Positions 11,381 through 23,036 of a stretch of 64,000 bases of DNA are shown here, in pieces. Each line of letters begins with the position of its first letter. The first letter of the stretch is position 1. The stretch is from Mycoplasma crocodyli MP145 (lineage in GTDB: Bacteria; Bacillota_I; Bacilli_A; Mycoplasmatales; Metamycoplasmataceae). The notes below the pieces were generated by a model. The model was not told where the DNA came from, searched no databases, and saw only the letters and a program-made list of their open reading frames with translations. Made by a program: the position numbers and the translations under genes. The stretch spans positions 310,001 through 374,000 of the forward strand of contig NC_014014.1 of NCBI RefSeq assembly GCF_000025845.1, read 5' to 3'.

Positions 11381-13075
11381 ATGAAACAACTTTTAAAAAG
11401 ACATTGAAGGTATAATCTATTAAATAAGTACTTACTAATTTTTGTTTCATTTTTTGTAATATTGTATCTTTGTTCAATTATTTTATTAACGATTAATAAT
11501 AATATAAACTTGTTTAATTGAATTCTATATTTTGCAAATTTTACAATTTGTATTTTATTTATAACAATTTTATTCATTAACATGTTTATACTTACAAAAA
11601 GTAACCAATATGATCAGATAATAAATTCACACTTTTTTAATCAAAAAAAAGTTTATAAATCAAAAATACTACATACATTTATTTTAATTTTTTTATTTAA
11701 TTTTTTACTTATTCCATTAGATTATATATTAACAATTTCTCTTTATTATAACTATTGAGTGGCATATTTATTCCCTTTAATAAAATATTTAATTAATATT
11801 ATAGTTTGCATATTTATAACAATTTTGTATTCTACAATTAACATAATAATTAAGAAAAATGTATTAAAGTCTGTTCTTATTGGTTTTTTATCAATATTTA
11901 TATTATTAACTCCTATAATAAATAAATCTATCAATATATCTCTTAATCATAATTTTTCTGTTAACAATGATAAAAAAATAAAAATATATGAAAAGGATAA
12001 AAGCAATACTGGATTTAATCGGTTAATTATACCTAGTAATAATGATTATAAAGAATTAAGTGCATTAAATATAGATTTTGATTTGATTAATAATATTTAT
12101 AAAATTCCATCAATTTTAATAAACAAATCAATTTATAATACAAGTGATGTTCTTAAACTAGATAATTATAATTATTCATCATTAATACTCGAAGAAAAAA
12201 GTAATTATTTTAAATTAAAGGAAGATTCTGATTATTTTATATACAGATTATCTGATGAACCTATTTTTTTAAAAAACAATGATGAGTTAGTAAATATAAT
12301 AAAAAAACATCTTGAAAAATTAGATATTTTAGATATCGATATATTAAATATTAAAAAATTCTTTAGTAATAAATCTGCTGAAATTAATGAACTGACAGAA
12401 GGATCAAAACAAATCCTAAATAATATTTTATCATCAACAGAATTACAATATATTTTGCGTGATTGAAATTTTATAGCTAAAAATAATCAATTAATTATCG
12501 AAAAATTAGAAAAAAGTTTATCTTTTACTGAGTCTAATTTATGAAGTATTTTAACTAAAAATTCAAATAATATATTTGTTTATAATTTTTTATCTGATAA
12601 CTTTAATATTAAAAATATTATTCCATTAAATACATTTTTTTCAAAAAATAAGCCTATTAATAAAGAAGATTTGAATTTTATATCAAGTCAATTAATAAAG
12701 TTTTCTAATGATGAAATATATGTGTTAAATAAAAATGAAAATTATGATCTAATAGATAAAGAAAAGTTTAATGAAGAGTTCGAACATATTAAAGAACAAA
12801 ATGATTGAATAAAGTTTATAGAATCTAAGGGTAATAAATATTCCAACATCAACGATTTACTAGATGTTATTTATTCATTTGATTCGAATGTGAAAAATAT
12901 AAAATTATCGCCTAATGAATCAATGAGTAAATATTACAATAAAACGATTGATATTGAATATAAAATTACTTATCATTATTCGATAATTACTTATGTTTCA
13001 TTGTTTTTCATAGGATTTCTGTTGCGAATTATAACAGTTATAAAAATAGTTAAAAAAGGAGTTTTTTATGTTTAA
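11381..13075 (+). CDS. ABC-type permease-like membrane protein with large exposed domain
   Basis: A 564-aa membrane protein. Five hydrophobic segments occur in the first 190 residues or so, followed by about 340 hydrophilic residues and a final helix near the C-terminus (YVSLFFIGFLLRII). This resembles FtsX/MacB-like permeases in having a big extracellular insertion between helices. The insertion carries two copies of the motif found in the neighbouring surface proteins (YRLSDEPIFLKNNDELVNII and WIKFIESKGNKYSNINDL). It starts 1 bp after the ATPase remnant and overlaps the next gene by 8 bp (ATGTTTAA). With its ATPase broken, it either borrows another ATPase or has a non-transport role. Confidence 0.7.
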
Positions 13076-15455
13076 AAAAACAAATATTTTTTTTAAAATT
13101 ATCAGTACATTTTTATTAACAATAATAATGCTTTTAGTTTCGTTTTCCGGTATTGATATTAACAAAAAAGAGATTTATGATCAGCGATTTATAATTAATG
13201 TTAATAATGATGAAAAAGTTTTTGATTCAAGAAAAGATATTCTAAAATATTTTATGAAAAATAATATTGTTCAAAATGTCCCTATTATAGGAGAGAAAAA
13301 GTATAAAAACGAATACAATGAGCTACAAATAGATAACGATTGTGCAACAACTTTGGAAAACAAAAAACTTCATCCTGCATACAAAGAAATAAATTCAGGA
13401 TATGTTCATTCTCCACAAATGGCAGCTCTTTCATATATCCCAGAATATGCAATAGTTAAAAGATATGAGGATAATTTAGGCAATAAATATCGCGAAAAAG
13501 ATGCAGCAATAGAATCGATGAAAAAGTATGATAAAAAATTATTGTTTAAAAATGCATACATTAATTTTGACAATAATTTTTACAATCCATTTATTAAGGA
13601 AGATGTCAATAACTTTATTAATCGTGTTGTATATTCTGATAATGCAAATAACATAAAAAAGAAAAAAGTAATTTTTAAAAATGATGATAAATATATTACA
13701 GTAGACCCAAATAAAGAAAGTGAAATTTTAAATAATCTAAAAAATGAATTAAAAGTAAATCTAAAAAATATTTTAATGGAAAATAATAATAGTTTAAAGT
13801 ATTTCAAGGTTTCTTTATTTATGGATGATGCAAAAAATGAAATTTCTGATTTTAATAGCAATAACTATTCATTTGATAAAGACTTTGCATATTTTGATGT
13901 AAATGATAAATGATTATTAGGTGATTACCTTACTGATGCTTTTGAAGATAGGGATGATTATGGTAATTTTATTTTAATATATAAAAAATTAGTAACAAGA
14001 CTTTATAATTATTATTCACTTAATGATCTCAATAATACAATTGTAGGTGAGATAGAACCATTAGAAAAAAAACAAAAAATAAAATCATTAAATAAAGTCA
14101 CTGATACTTTTTCTCATGATGGTTTTTATGATTTGGTAGATGGTTATTATTGATATGGTCAATATTTTGCTTCTTTACAAGAGAATAAAAACTTTTTGAA
14201 CCAAAATAAACTTGAAATAAAAACACATTTTAAACAAAAAACTTATCATCAAAAATCAAGTCTTACTTGGGCTTATCCTGCAACTATTTTTAATGAATAC
14301 AGAGGAAACAAGAATTTTGGTATAAGAATTAAGGTAGAATTAGATATTGATAAATTAAGAGAAAGATTTGAATATATTTTTGATAGATTGATTAGAAGAG
14401 AAAAAAAACATGTAAATATCATCTTTAATGAATTAGTTTCAAAAATAAATAATAAATCATTAATAAATAATATCATTGATAATAAAAATAATAAGTTTAC
14501 AAGTGAATACTTCATCTCTGAAAAATCAAATTTTAAAATCGAAAAAAAGTTAAATGATTTAGAAATAGAAAAACAAATAAATAATTTTTTTGAAACAGGA
14601 ATAAATAGTTTGAATTTTGATGCTAAAGGATTTGTATACAAATTTGATAACGAAATTATTGCATATAGATCTGGTGATGAAATAGTAAATTTAATATTTA
14701 ATAAACATTTAGCCGAAAATCATTTATTTGGATTCGATGAAGAAGACTTCATTATCAATACTAATAAAACTTTTATGAGAATGAGCAATTTTTTAACTAA
14801 TAATGAAAAAAATAATAATAAAATTGATATCATCAGCAATGATAATGAATATATAAAACAATATTCTATATATGTAAATTCAAAAATTAACAAGATATTT
14901 AATTCCATAAAAAATAATGAAAATGAAATATTTATAAATAATGATCCTAAGTTATATATAGTTTTAAATAATACGAAACTTGAACTAAGAACGTCATTAA
15001 CTAATATAAAAAGAACAAATAATTTACTAGATTTTAGATTTTTTAAAAATTATAATGATGAAACAGTTTCAAAAAAAATAATTTCAGAGAACGACTATTT
15101 AAAAACACTCAATCATAAGCCTAAAATATTTTATTTTGTTTCGGGATTAGAAAGTTCGCTTGAAGCAAACGGATTAAAATTACCAACGAAATTTCTAGAA
15201 TTTAATGATGAAGTAATCCTTGTATTAAATAACAGAATAATTTTAGATAAGTTACTAAATCGCTCAATGGAAAAAATATATGTTGAATTAGATGCAAATA
15301 ACAATAAAAAGATGTTTAACTTAAATATTTTTAATGTTTATATGTTAAATATTAATGGTAATAAAATATATTTCGACGATTTAGAAAATATAAACAAATA
15401 TATTAATAGGTATATTGATCAGAATATGAAGATTAAATATAAAATAAAGAGGTAA
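13068..15455 (+). CDS. Membrane-anchored or secreted surface protein, 795 aa
   Basis: Function unknown. An N-terminal hydrophobic segment (residues about 9-29, ending SFSGI) has no lipobox cysteine, so it is either a cleaved signal peptide or a membrane anchor. The remaining 760 residues are hydrophilic and Asn/Lys-rich. The motif shared with the lipoproteins occurs several times: FIINVNNDEKVFDSRKDIL near the N-terminus, VYKFDNEIIAYRSGDEIV in the middle and INGNKIYFDDLENINKYI at the C-terminus. It overlaps the permease gene by 8 bp and the next lipoprotein starts 3 bp after its stop, so the three are one translational unit. TGA at 13911 and 14151 reads as Trp. Confidence 0.75.
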
Positions 15456-15458
15456 GAA

Positions 15459-18400
15459 ATGAAAAAAATATTAAGTATAGCATCTTTAGTAACAATTGCT
15501 GCTCCATTGTTTTTGGCATCGTGCGTTAATGAAAAGCAAAAGATTGATAATAATAAGTATTCAATAAATGGAAATGTACTAAAAGGTGAAAAAGAATTAA
15601 TAGATTTTTTGAACGAAAATGTTAAACCTGAATTAAAGGATGACTTTCAAGAAATTTATTATATAGATAAAGAAAAAAAATATTTTAGTAATATGAATTC
15701 TTTAAAAAAATATATAAGTTCTTCTATAGGAGAGGAAATTTTTAGTTTCAAAAATAAAGAAGAAATAATTGATAAAATACATAAGAATAATAATATTGTT
15801 ACCGACGATATAATTAATGAATCGATAAATTTTGATTATGATATACCTGTTTTTAGAGGTAAAAACAATGTTGCATATAAAAATAAAAAAGATGCAAAAA
15901 TGTCCTATTTTAATATAAACAAAATTTATAAATTTGCAGACAAAACTTTTGAATTCGAAGAAGATTTAAAAAAATATATAAAAAATGATTTTGCTATTGA
16001 AATGAATTCTAAAAAAATGAATAAAGATCAAAAAAAAGAGTATGTAAAAAAATATTTTAAAATTGAGGAATTTACCAATATATATAAACTTCCAAGTGAT
16101 TATATATTGGATTTAACACCAAGTGTAAAAGTTTTTGATCCCAAAGCAAATAAGGAATATTTCGAACTTTCTAAACCTGAATTAAAATCTGTTAAAGAAG
16201 TTTTAAAAAATGAATCTTCATTATACATCTGTTCAAAGAATAAGTCAAAAGTTATAAATTTAAATGAATTATTTAATGAAAATGAGTTAAAAAATTCTGA
16301 TTTATTTAAACTTTTAACATTAAAAATTGATTCTAATAATAACAAAAAAACAATAGTTGTTGATACAGATAAAAATGAACCTTATTCTTTGTTTGGAAAG
16401 TATCAACTTGAAACATCAAGTAATCAAGTTTTTAGTATTTCTGACCCCAAAAATTGATCTAAATCAAATAAAAATACTAATTTAGTTCAAAAAATATTTC
16501 TACAAAAAGAAATATAGTAAATAAATTTATATCTAATTTAATTTATTCAGTCAATATATTTGATTATGAAAAAGCAAATAACAAAGACCCAGAACTTGTA
16601 AAAAAATATGATAAAAATGACTTAAAAAGCGAATCAATATTTAAAATTTTTTCGCTTTCAAATGAAACTGAGATCCTCAAAAAAAATCTGGAAAATATTA
16701 TTATTAACAAACAAAACAATTCAACACTATGGGATAAAGTTCAAGAAATAGTAAATATAAATATTGAAGGAAAAAGAGGAACGATATTTAATCAAATATT
16801 TTCAACTTATCTTTCAATTTCTACGAATTTAGCAGAATATGGAGCTGACTCAAAAACCGTATTATCTTTTAAAGTTTTCTACAACAAATTATTTAAATTA
16901 ATCGATAATAATCTTAGAGATTGCATTACTGATGAGTTTTATATTGATGAAAAAGGTGAAAAAATGAACCTATTCAAAATCCTTGGACTCGATTCATTTA
17001 ATATTCCAAATAACATTAACTTCGATTCGCTTGTTGACACATTTGCAAATAGCAATACTTTAGTAAATGCAATGTCTGTAATTACACATGCACAAAACAA
17101 TTCGATTATTTCAAATGGAATTATTGACTACAATAAAGAAATGCTTTATGATAAAGATGATAAAAAAAATTATAATAGTCTATATGATAAATATTCACTT
17201 AATTCTAAAAAAATAGAGTCACTTACTACCACTAATTCTAATTCTGAAATTATTTTTAAATTTAATCATTCAAGTGATTCGAATTATTTAAATGCTCATC
17301 AACATAATCTTATTCAAACAATCAAAGAATTTAATACAAATTTATCGAAATACACAGTAGAAAACTTGAGAATCTTAAAAAAGATTGGTGGTACTGCTAC
17401 TTCTTTAGCAAAAACGAATAATATTAATCTTTATAATCTTGCATTTGAAAGAATGATAAAATCAAATAATATTAGTGAGCAAACAAAAAAAGAATTAGAG
17501 TCTGCTAAAATACCTACAACAACAAAAATAGATAGACTTATAGAGTTTTATACTAAAGAAGAAAATCAAGCCTATATTAAGAAAAATTTAACTAATGAAG
17601 AATACTTTGTAAGCTTAGCAACCAACAAATTAGATATTTCTCAACAAATCGACAAGTATCAAAAAATAGAAATCATGAATAGAAAATTTGCAACAATTGC
17701 TAATTCTATTGATTTTACTGTTTCAATTTATACTTCGTTGTTCGAGTTATATAACGATGTTTATAATCAAGGTAAAAATTCACTTAATGTACTAAAAACA
17801 GTTTTTAATGGAATTTTATCATTTGCACCACAAACGCCTTATACAATGATGTTTGCATTCGGTTTAAACATGATATTTGATATTACATCGCAGTTTATTG
17901 GAACAAAATATCAAACAGACTATATTTTTAGTGATACCGGAGCAAATGAGGTGTATGTTTGAGACGGTGGTCTTTCAGAAACTAAATTTTGAGGTTTTGT
18001 AAATAATGAAATTAAAACCGTTAAAGATGCTAAAATTTTGAAACCGGTTGAAATTTCGCCAGGAATATCTAATAGTTACTATTTGTTTAATGGTAAAAAA
18101 TATTCTAAGTTTGATGAATCAATACTGACTATTGATTTTAAAAACTATTTAACTTCAAACCCAGAAGTTCTTAAGGAATTTTTTGAAGACTTTACTATTG
18201 TATATAGTTTATCTAACACATCAGCTGTGGAAAAAGCAATTACTTTTTCTTCGGAAAGTGAAATTATAACCAAAGACATTAATAAAATGGATTATTTAGA
18301 TGTTTTAAAATATTTGAATAGATACCGTATGGCAGAATATATCTTCTTAAATGATGTACGTGAGTTAGTTAATGTAGATGATGAAGATTTCTTTGATAAA

Positions 18401-19003
18401 TTAGCCAATTCTTTTAAAGATTTAAAATTTAAACCAACTTTCATAGTTCAAGTTCCAGAGTTAATTAATAAAAAACCGGTCGATCAAGAGAATAACAAAA
18501 ATATTTCACTAGATGAGTTATATATATCTTTTGAAGAACTTAAAAAAAATATTGTATCGAACTATAATCCCGAAAAAAATAGATTTATTTCAATTGATAC
18601 AAATATAAGACAAATAGATGCTTCATCTAATTACAGTTTACTATTTAATACGGATGACAATGCAATTAACTTATTAATAGATATATTTCTAAGTTCTTTT
18701 GATGTACAACACAAGAATGTTTCTAAGGTAACTTTTTTAAAAAATATTAACTTTTCAGATTTATCTTCAACTGAGTTAATAAAGTTTTATACATCTAGGG
18801 ATGACCAATATAAGGTTTACTATTTTCTTACATATGACGATGCATTTAACACATTAATGAACGGCAAGAATTTTCTAAATGTTGAAAAAAGAAAAATATT
18901 AGATTCTAAAACGAACTTCTATGAATTTGATGAGCAAACATTTATTAGTTTTGATGACCTAGTTAAGTATTGTAAGAAAAAGTACTATACACCAAATAAC
19001 TAA
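15459..19003 (+). pseudogene. Large surface lipoprotein, copy 2, frameshifted in an A tract
   Basis: Second copy of the 1179-aa lipoprotein. The signal peptide and lipobox (LASC) are intact and the first 343 codons are open. At 16489-16494 there are six A where copy 1 has seven, and the frame then ends at the TAG at 16515-16517. One extra A restores an open frame to the TAA at 19001-19003. As read, it would make a secreted N-terminal fragment of about 352 aa. The rest is undamaged, with only this one lesion in 3.5 kb, which is unlike an old pseudogene and fits slippage-driven switching or a recent mutation. A sequencing error in the homopolymer cannot be excluded. It is the last gene of the operon and is followed by a terminator. 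Confidence 0.8.
16853..18105 (+). repeat. Near-identical block shared with lipoprotein copy 1 (second member)
   Basis: Partner of 8031-9283. A further near-identical block of about 175 bp is found at the 3' ends of both genes (about 9996-10172 and 18824-19000), and one of about 200 bp near the 5' ends. The segments between them are diverged. Confidence 0.9.
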
Positions 19004-19019
19004 TAAATTTAACTATATA

Positions 19020-19049
19020 AAATTCTTGTTATAGCAACAAGAATTTTTT
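19020..19049 (+). terminator. Terminator of the surface operon
   Basis: AAATTCTTGTT (19020-19030) pairs with AACAAGAATTT (19036-19046), followed by T residues. It begins 17 bp after the lipoprotein stop. Confidence 0.85.
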
Positions 19050-19140
19050 AAATTATTTATAGTATCTATAATTTAAAACTTCTAAAATAGAGTGAAATAG
19101 AAAATATAATTTTTTATGTCTTGAAATACAAAGTTTATTA

Positions 19141-19146
19141 TATAAT
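19141..19146 (+). promoter_or_regulatory. -10 element of tRNA-Ser
   Basis: TATAAT 12 bp before the mature tRNA 5' end. A TTGAAA at 19121-19126 is too close (14 bp) to be a well-spaced -35. Confidence 0.5.
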
Positions 19147-19157
19147 AGTAATACTTT

Positions 19158-19248
19158 GGAACAGTACTCAAGAGGCTGAAGAGGCGGTCCTGCTAAGACT
19201 GTAGGGGAGGCAACTCCCGCGAAGGTTCAAATCCTTTCTGTTCCGCCA
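19158..19248 (+). tRNA. tRNA-Ser (GCT)
   Basis: A 91-nt class II tRNA. The acceptor stem is GGAACAG/CTGTTCC with discriminator G and encoded CCA. The anticodon loop CTGCTAA gives GCT, reading AGC/AGT. A long variable arm (GGGGAGGCAACTCCC region) fits serine. Confidence 0.95.
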
Positions 19249-19274
19249 TTTTTTTTATTTCTTTTTTTGAAAAT

Positions 19275-19317
19275 AATATAAAAAATAGATAAGTAAATAT
19301 CTATTTTATTACTTATA
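19275..19317 (-). terminator. Probable terminator of the nitroreductase gene
   Basis: ATAAGTAA (19289-19296) pairs with TTACTTAT (19309-19316). On the minus strand the stem is followed by a T-rich run. It lies 15 bp past the stop. Confidence 0.6.
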
Positions 19318-19331
19318 TTCTATAAGTGTTT

Positions 19332-20075
19332 TTACTTTATCTTATTAACATCTAAAATTTCTGGTAAGTATTTTTTATAAGCTTCTGTAAAATCATTTTG
19401 ATATGTTTTTGGTACATTATCCATATATGCAAAATGTTTATATTGTTCTCCTAAAAACTTAACTTCATCATTATTGAATTGTTCTAATTCTTCAAAAACT
19501 TTATTTTGATTATACTCATCAACAAAAGTTTTATTAATATGATAAGGGTGGTATTTTTTATCATTTTTAGCCTTTCCAATAGCAAGACCTAAAACTGGTA
19601 AAATATCCTTACTTAAGTTATATTTTTTTTGTAAATATCCTGGTATATCAAAAAATCTCAAGCTTCCTAAATAAACTGTACCATAGCCTAATGAGTTAGC
19701 TGTAATGGATGCATTCGTTGCCATAATATATGCATCTCCGAATGCTTGTAAAAAATTATCTAGATTTTTAGTATCAATTGTTATATTCTTTTTATTTGCC
19801 GCATATTTAGCACGTGATTGATCGACCATGAAAACAATAATAGCAGCTGATGTACTTAGGTGTTCTTGTGCTTTTGCCCCACAAAGAGTTTTTATTTCTT
19901 CTTTAACTTTTTGATCTGTAATTATAATAGCACTTGCAGAAACTCTCGACATTGATGTAGCAGATGAATTAATTCCTTCGACCAATAAATTAATTTCATC
20001 TTTGCTTAGTTGTGTGTGAATCATTTCTCTTACTGAAGAACGTTTTTTTAGTAATTCAACAATTTGATTTTTCAT
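19332..20075 (-). CDS. Nitroreductase family protein
   Basis: Probable FMN-dependent NAD(P)H oxidoreductase of the NfsA/FRP type, 247 aa, cytoplasmic. The N-terminal half shows the family pattern: LLKKRSSVREM (FMN phosphate contact), then SATSMSRVSAS, and later the segment IMATNASITANSLGYGTVYLGSLR typical of the FMN-binding core (residues about 118-143). The C-terminal tail of about 50 residues is Lys/Tyr-rich. The gene has no TGA codon. Its AAGGAG ribosome site is 6-7 bases before the ATG. It is separated from the upstream ATPase gene by a terminator and two palindromes, so it has its own control. The natural substrate (quinone, flavin or nitro compound) cannot be read from sequence. Confidence 0.85.
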   Translation of the reverse strand: MKNQIVELLKKRSSVREMIHTQLSKDEINLLVEGINSSATSMSRVSASAIIITDQKVKEEIKTLCGAKAQEHLSTSAAIIVFMVDQSRAKYAANKKNITIDTKNLDNFLQAFGDAYIMATNASITANSLGYGTVYLGSLRFFDIPGYLQKKYNLSKDILPVLGLAIGKAKNDKKYHPYHINKTFVDEYNQNKVFEELEQFNNDEVKFLGEQYKHFAYMDNVPKTYQNDFTEAYKKYLPEILDVNKIK

Positions 20076-20146
20076 ATTTTCTCCTTTTTTTATTTTAATT
20101 TTATCACTTGATTTTTAGCAAGTGATTTTTTCTTACTTTTAATTAA

Positions 20147-20165
20147 TTTGTGGAATTTCCACAAA
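20147..20165. promoter_or_regulatory. 19-bp palindrome upstream of the nitroreductase gene
   Basis: TTTGTGGAATTTCCACAAA is a perfect inverted repeat about a single central base. It sits about 72 bp before the nitroreductase ATG, in the expected promoter area, and is not followed by a T run in that direction. It could be an operator for a redox or stress regulator. Confidence 0.4.
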
Positions 20166-20185
20166 AAAAGTTAGGCATGCCTAAC
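20163..20185 (-). terminator. Terminator of the P-type ATPase gene
   Basis: GTTAGGCATGCCTAAC (20170-20185) is a perfect palindrome. On the minus strand it is followed by seven T (20169-20163). The ATPase stop codon lies inside the stem. Confidence 0.8.
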
Positions 20186-22943
20186 TATATTTTGCATTTT
20201 TTTTAAATAATTTTGAGATTTCGTTTCATAAAATTAGACCAAATCCTAATCCTAAAGGAATAAGTCAATAATATATTGTGTAATTTCCTGAAAATGTAGA
20301 TATATCTAACATTTTAAACACATTTCTAATTCCCGGTACAAAAGCGGCTATTATTACGCATACAAATGAAAATAATGAAGCTAAATAAACTAATTTATAT
20401 TTTCTAACGCTTGACGTAAGAATACTTTTATCACTCATTAAGTTTAATGAGTTTAATGAAGCTGCGATCCCCATGGTAATAAAACATGCTGTTGAAGTTA
20501 ATTTAACAAATTCTAAACCGATTATTCCATTTTGTTTTGCTATTAATCCAACTACAAGGTAAGAACCGAGTGATAATAACGAAAGAATGATTGATTGAAT
20601 TAATAAATTTATACCCATGCCTTGTGCAAAAATATTTTCATTTTTATTATAAGGTAAGCGATTCATTACATCTTTTCCGGAATCGACCATACCTAATGCA
20701 ATTGCCGGAAGTCCATGAGTTAATAAATTAATTCATAATAGTTGTGAAGCGGATAAGACTCAAAATTCTGTACTTGCTCCAATTGTGTTAAAGAAAATAA
20801 ATCTGAATGCAAATAATCCTATTAACATTACGAATATTTCTGTAAGTGATGAAACTAATAAATTCAAAACAACTGTTTTTATTTTATCGTATGTTTGTCT
20901 TCCACCTTTTATAGCTTTTACTATTGTATTAAAATTGTCATCCGTTAGTATTACATCCGCAGCTTGTTTTGAAACATCAGTTCCTGTAATTCCCATGGCA
21001 CAACCAACATTACTTGCTTTAAGTGCGGGAGCGTCGTTTACACCATCTCCAGTCATAGCAACAACTTGATCATGATATTGTCAAGCTTTTACTATTCGTA
21101 ATTTATCTTCGGGATTTACACGTGCATAGACACTTATTGATTTTACTTTTTCTTCTAGTTCCTTTTGGTTTAATTGTGCTAGTTCAGAACCTGTAAGAGC
21201 TAAATCACCATCCTTGTAAATCCCTAAACTTTTAGCTATAGCTACAGCTGTAGTTAAGTGATCACCAGTTATCATTACTGTTTTAATACCAGCTTTTTGT
21301 GCTTCCTCAATACTACTTTTAACATTTGCTCTTGGTGGATCAATCATCGCAATTAATCCTATAAATTCAAGCTCATTTTCATCAGCAAAACTTAAAGATT
21401 TCTTTGATTTGCTAAATTTCTTTATTGCAAAAGCTAATACTCTATAAGATTGATTAGATCACAATTCATTCATTTCATGAATTAATTTAGTTTTATTTTT
21501 TACTTTGCTAAGGATAACGTCGGGTGCTCCTTTTGTTATCATGTAAATATCTTCATTGTGATTTATTAAAACCGACATCATTTTCCTATCGGAATCAAAT
21601 GGTAGAGAATCTATTTTAATATGTGTTTTTAATAAATCTTCTTTTATAAGATTTACTTTATACCCTTGTCTTAATAAACCGGTTTCAGTAGGATCTCCAA
21701 CCTCTTCAAACTCATCATTTTGATTTAAATGAATACTTGCATCAGTACATAAAATTGATTGTGAAATTAAGAATTTAAATTCATTAATATCATTGTTTTT
21801 GCTATGAATTTCATTCTCATTCATCATATCAACAACAACCATCTTGTTTTCAGTTAACGTTCCGGTTTTATCAGAACATATTATCGAAGTTGAACCAATA
21901 GTTTCAACACTCGATAATGATTTAATGATTGCATTTTGCTTTGTCATATTGGTTACACCAATTGCTAAAAGGACGCTTGTAAAAGTAATTAATCCTTCTG
22001 GAATTGCAGCAACTGCAAGTGAAATTGAGGTTATTAATGAATTTGTATAAACATTTATATTGGTTCAACTTCCACTAATTAAATTATCCAAAAGTATTTG
22101 TGCTATGGCTGCAAAAATCAATAATGCAATCCCTGCAATACTAAAAATTTTACCTAATTTATTAAGTTTTATTTGTAGTGGTGAAAGCAATACATTTTGT
22201 TCTTTAATAAGTTTGTTTATTTTACCTATTTCAGTAAACGATCCCGTCGCCTTAACTATTGCTACCCCACGACCATTTGTCACGTATGTACCTGAAAAAA
22301 TACTTGATTTTCTATCCCCTAATGCACAATTTTCTTTCTCCTTAAAAGCTCAATCTTTTTCAGTTGATAGTGATTCACCGGTCAATGAAGATTCAACAAC
22401 CATTAAGTTATATGATTCAATTAGTTGCGCATCTGCACTTATTGTATCTCCAGCCTCTATTACTAAAATATCACCTGGCACCAACATACTGGAAGGTATT
22501 AAAATCATTCTACCATTTCTTAAAACTTTGGCATTTGTTTCATTAATTTTTTCTAATGCTTTTACTGCCTGGTCACTTTTTATTTCTTGATAAGCACCAA
22601 GTATACTATTTAATATAACAACCAATAGAATTATTCCTGGTTCAACAAAACTTATAACTGTATCGTTAAGTCTACCTTCTACTCCGTGTCTTACTAATTC
22701 ATAAATAGCAACCGAAACACTAAACACTGCTGCTATTAATAGCAAGATAATCATAAAATCCTTAAATTGTTTTATAAATGATACAAAAGGATTAATTTTT
22801 TTAGAACTGTGTAATACGTTTTTTCCATATTTTTCCAACCTTTTATTTACTTCATCATCATATAATCCTGTTTTTTTATTTGTGTTAAACAAATCAGAAT
22901 TATATGATGGAGTATTATTTACTATATTATTTTTTTTCATCAC
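20181..22943 (-). CDS. P2A-type cation-transporting (probable Ca2+) P-type ATPase
   Basis: A 920-aa membrane pump that uses ATP to export cations, most likely Ca2+. All diagnostic parts are present in order. The N-terminal cation ATPase domain has helices from about residue 55. The actuator loop holds LTGES. The PEGL motif in the fourth transport helix (AAIPEGL) is typical of the Ca2+/Mn2+ class. The phosphorylation site is CSDKTGTLT, the hinge is [10 protein letters not shown], and a C-terminal helix bundle follows. Several TGA codons read as Trp. The ATG at 22943 has a GGAT-type ribosome site; a second Met follows immediately. It ends in a palindromic terminator. Ion specificity is inferred from PEGL and overall type only. 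Confidence 0.92.
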
Positions 22944-23004
22944 ATCCTATCTATTTTTAAATCTAAAAATTCTAATTAATTATATTAAAAATTAATTTAA
23001 ATTT

Positions 23005-23036
23005 AATTAAAAAAGGAGCTATTCCATCTCCTTTTC
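23005..23036 (-). terminator. Terminator of the K+ channel gene
   Basis: AAAAGGAG (23011-23018) pairs with CTCCTTTT (23028-23035). On the minus strand the stem is followed by a T run. Confidence 0.7.

Noticed and set aside
6636-19003. Identification of the surface operon as the MIB-MIP immunoglobulin-binding/protease system
   Set aside because: The arrangement of large surface proteins in tandem is reminiscent, but I see no serine protease GxSGS-type motif and no recognisable MIB features, so the name is not supported.
22060-22590. 176-codon plus-strand frame within the P-type ATPase gene
   Set aside because: Antisense shadow of a gene with clear catalytic motifs; no homology or ribosome site.
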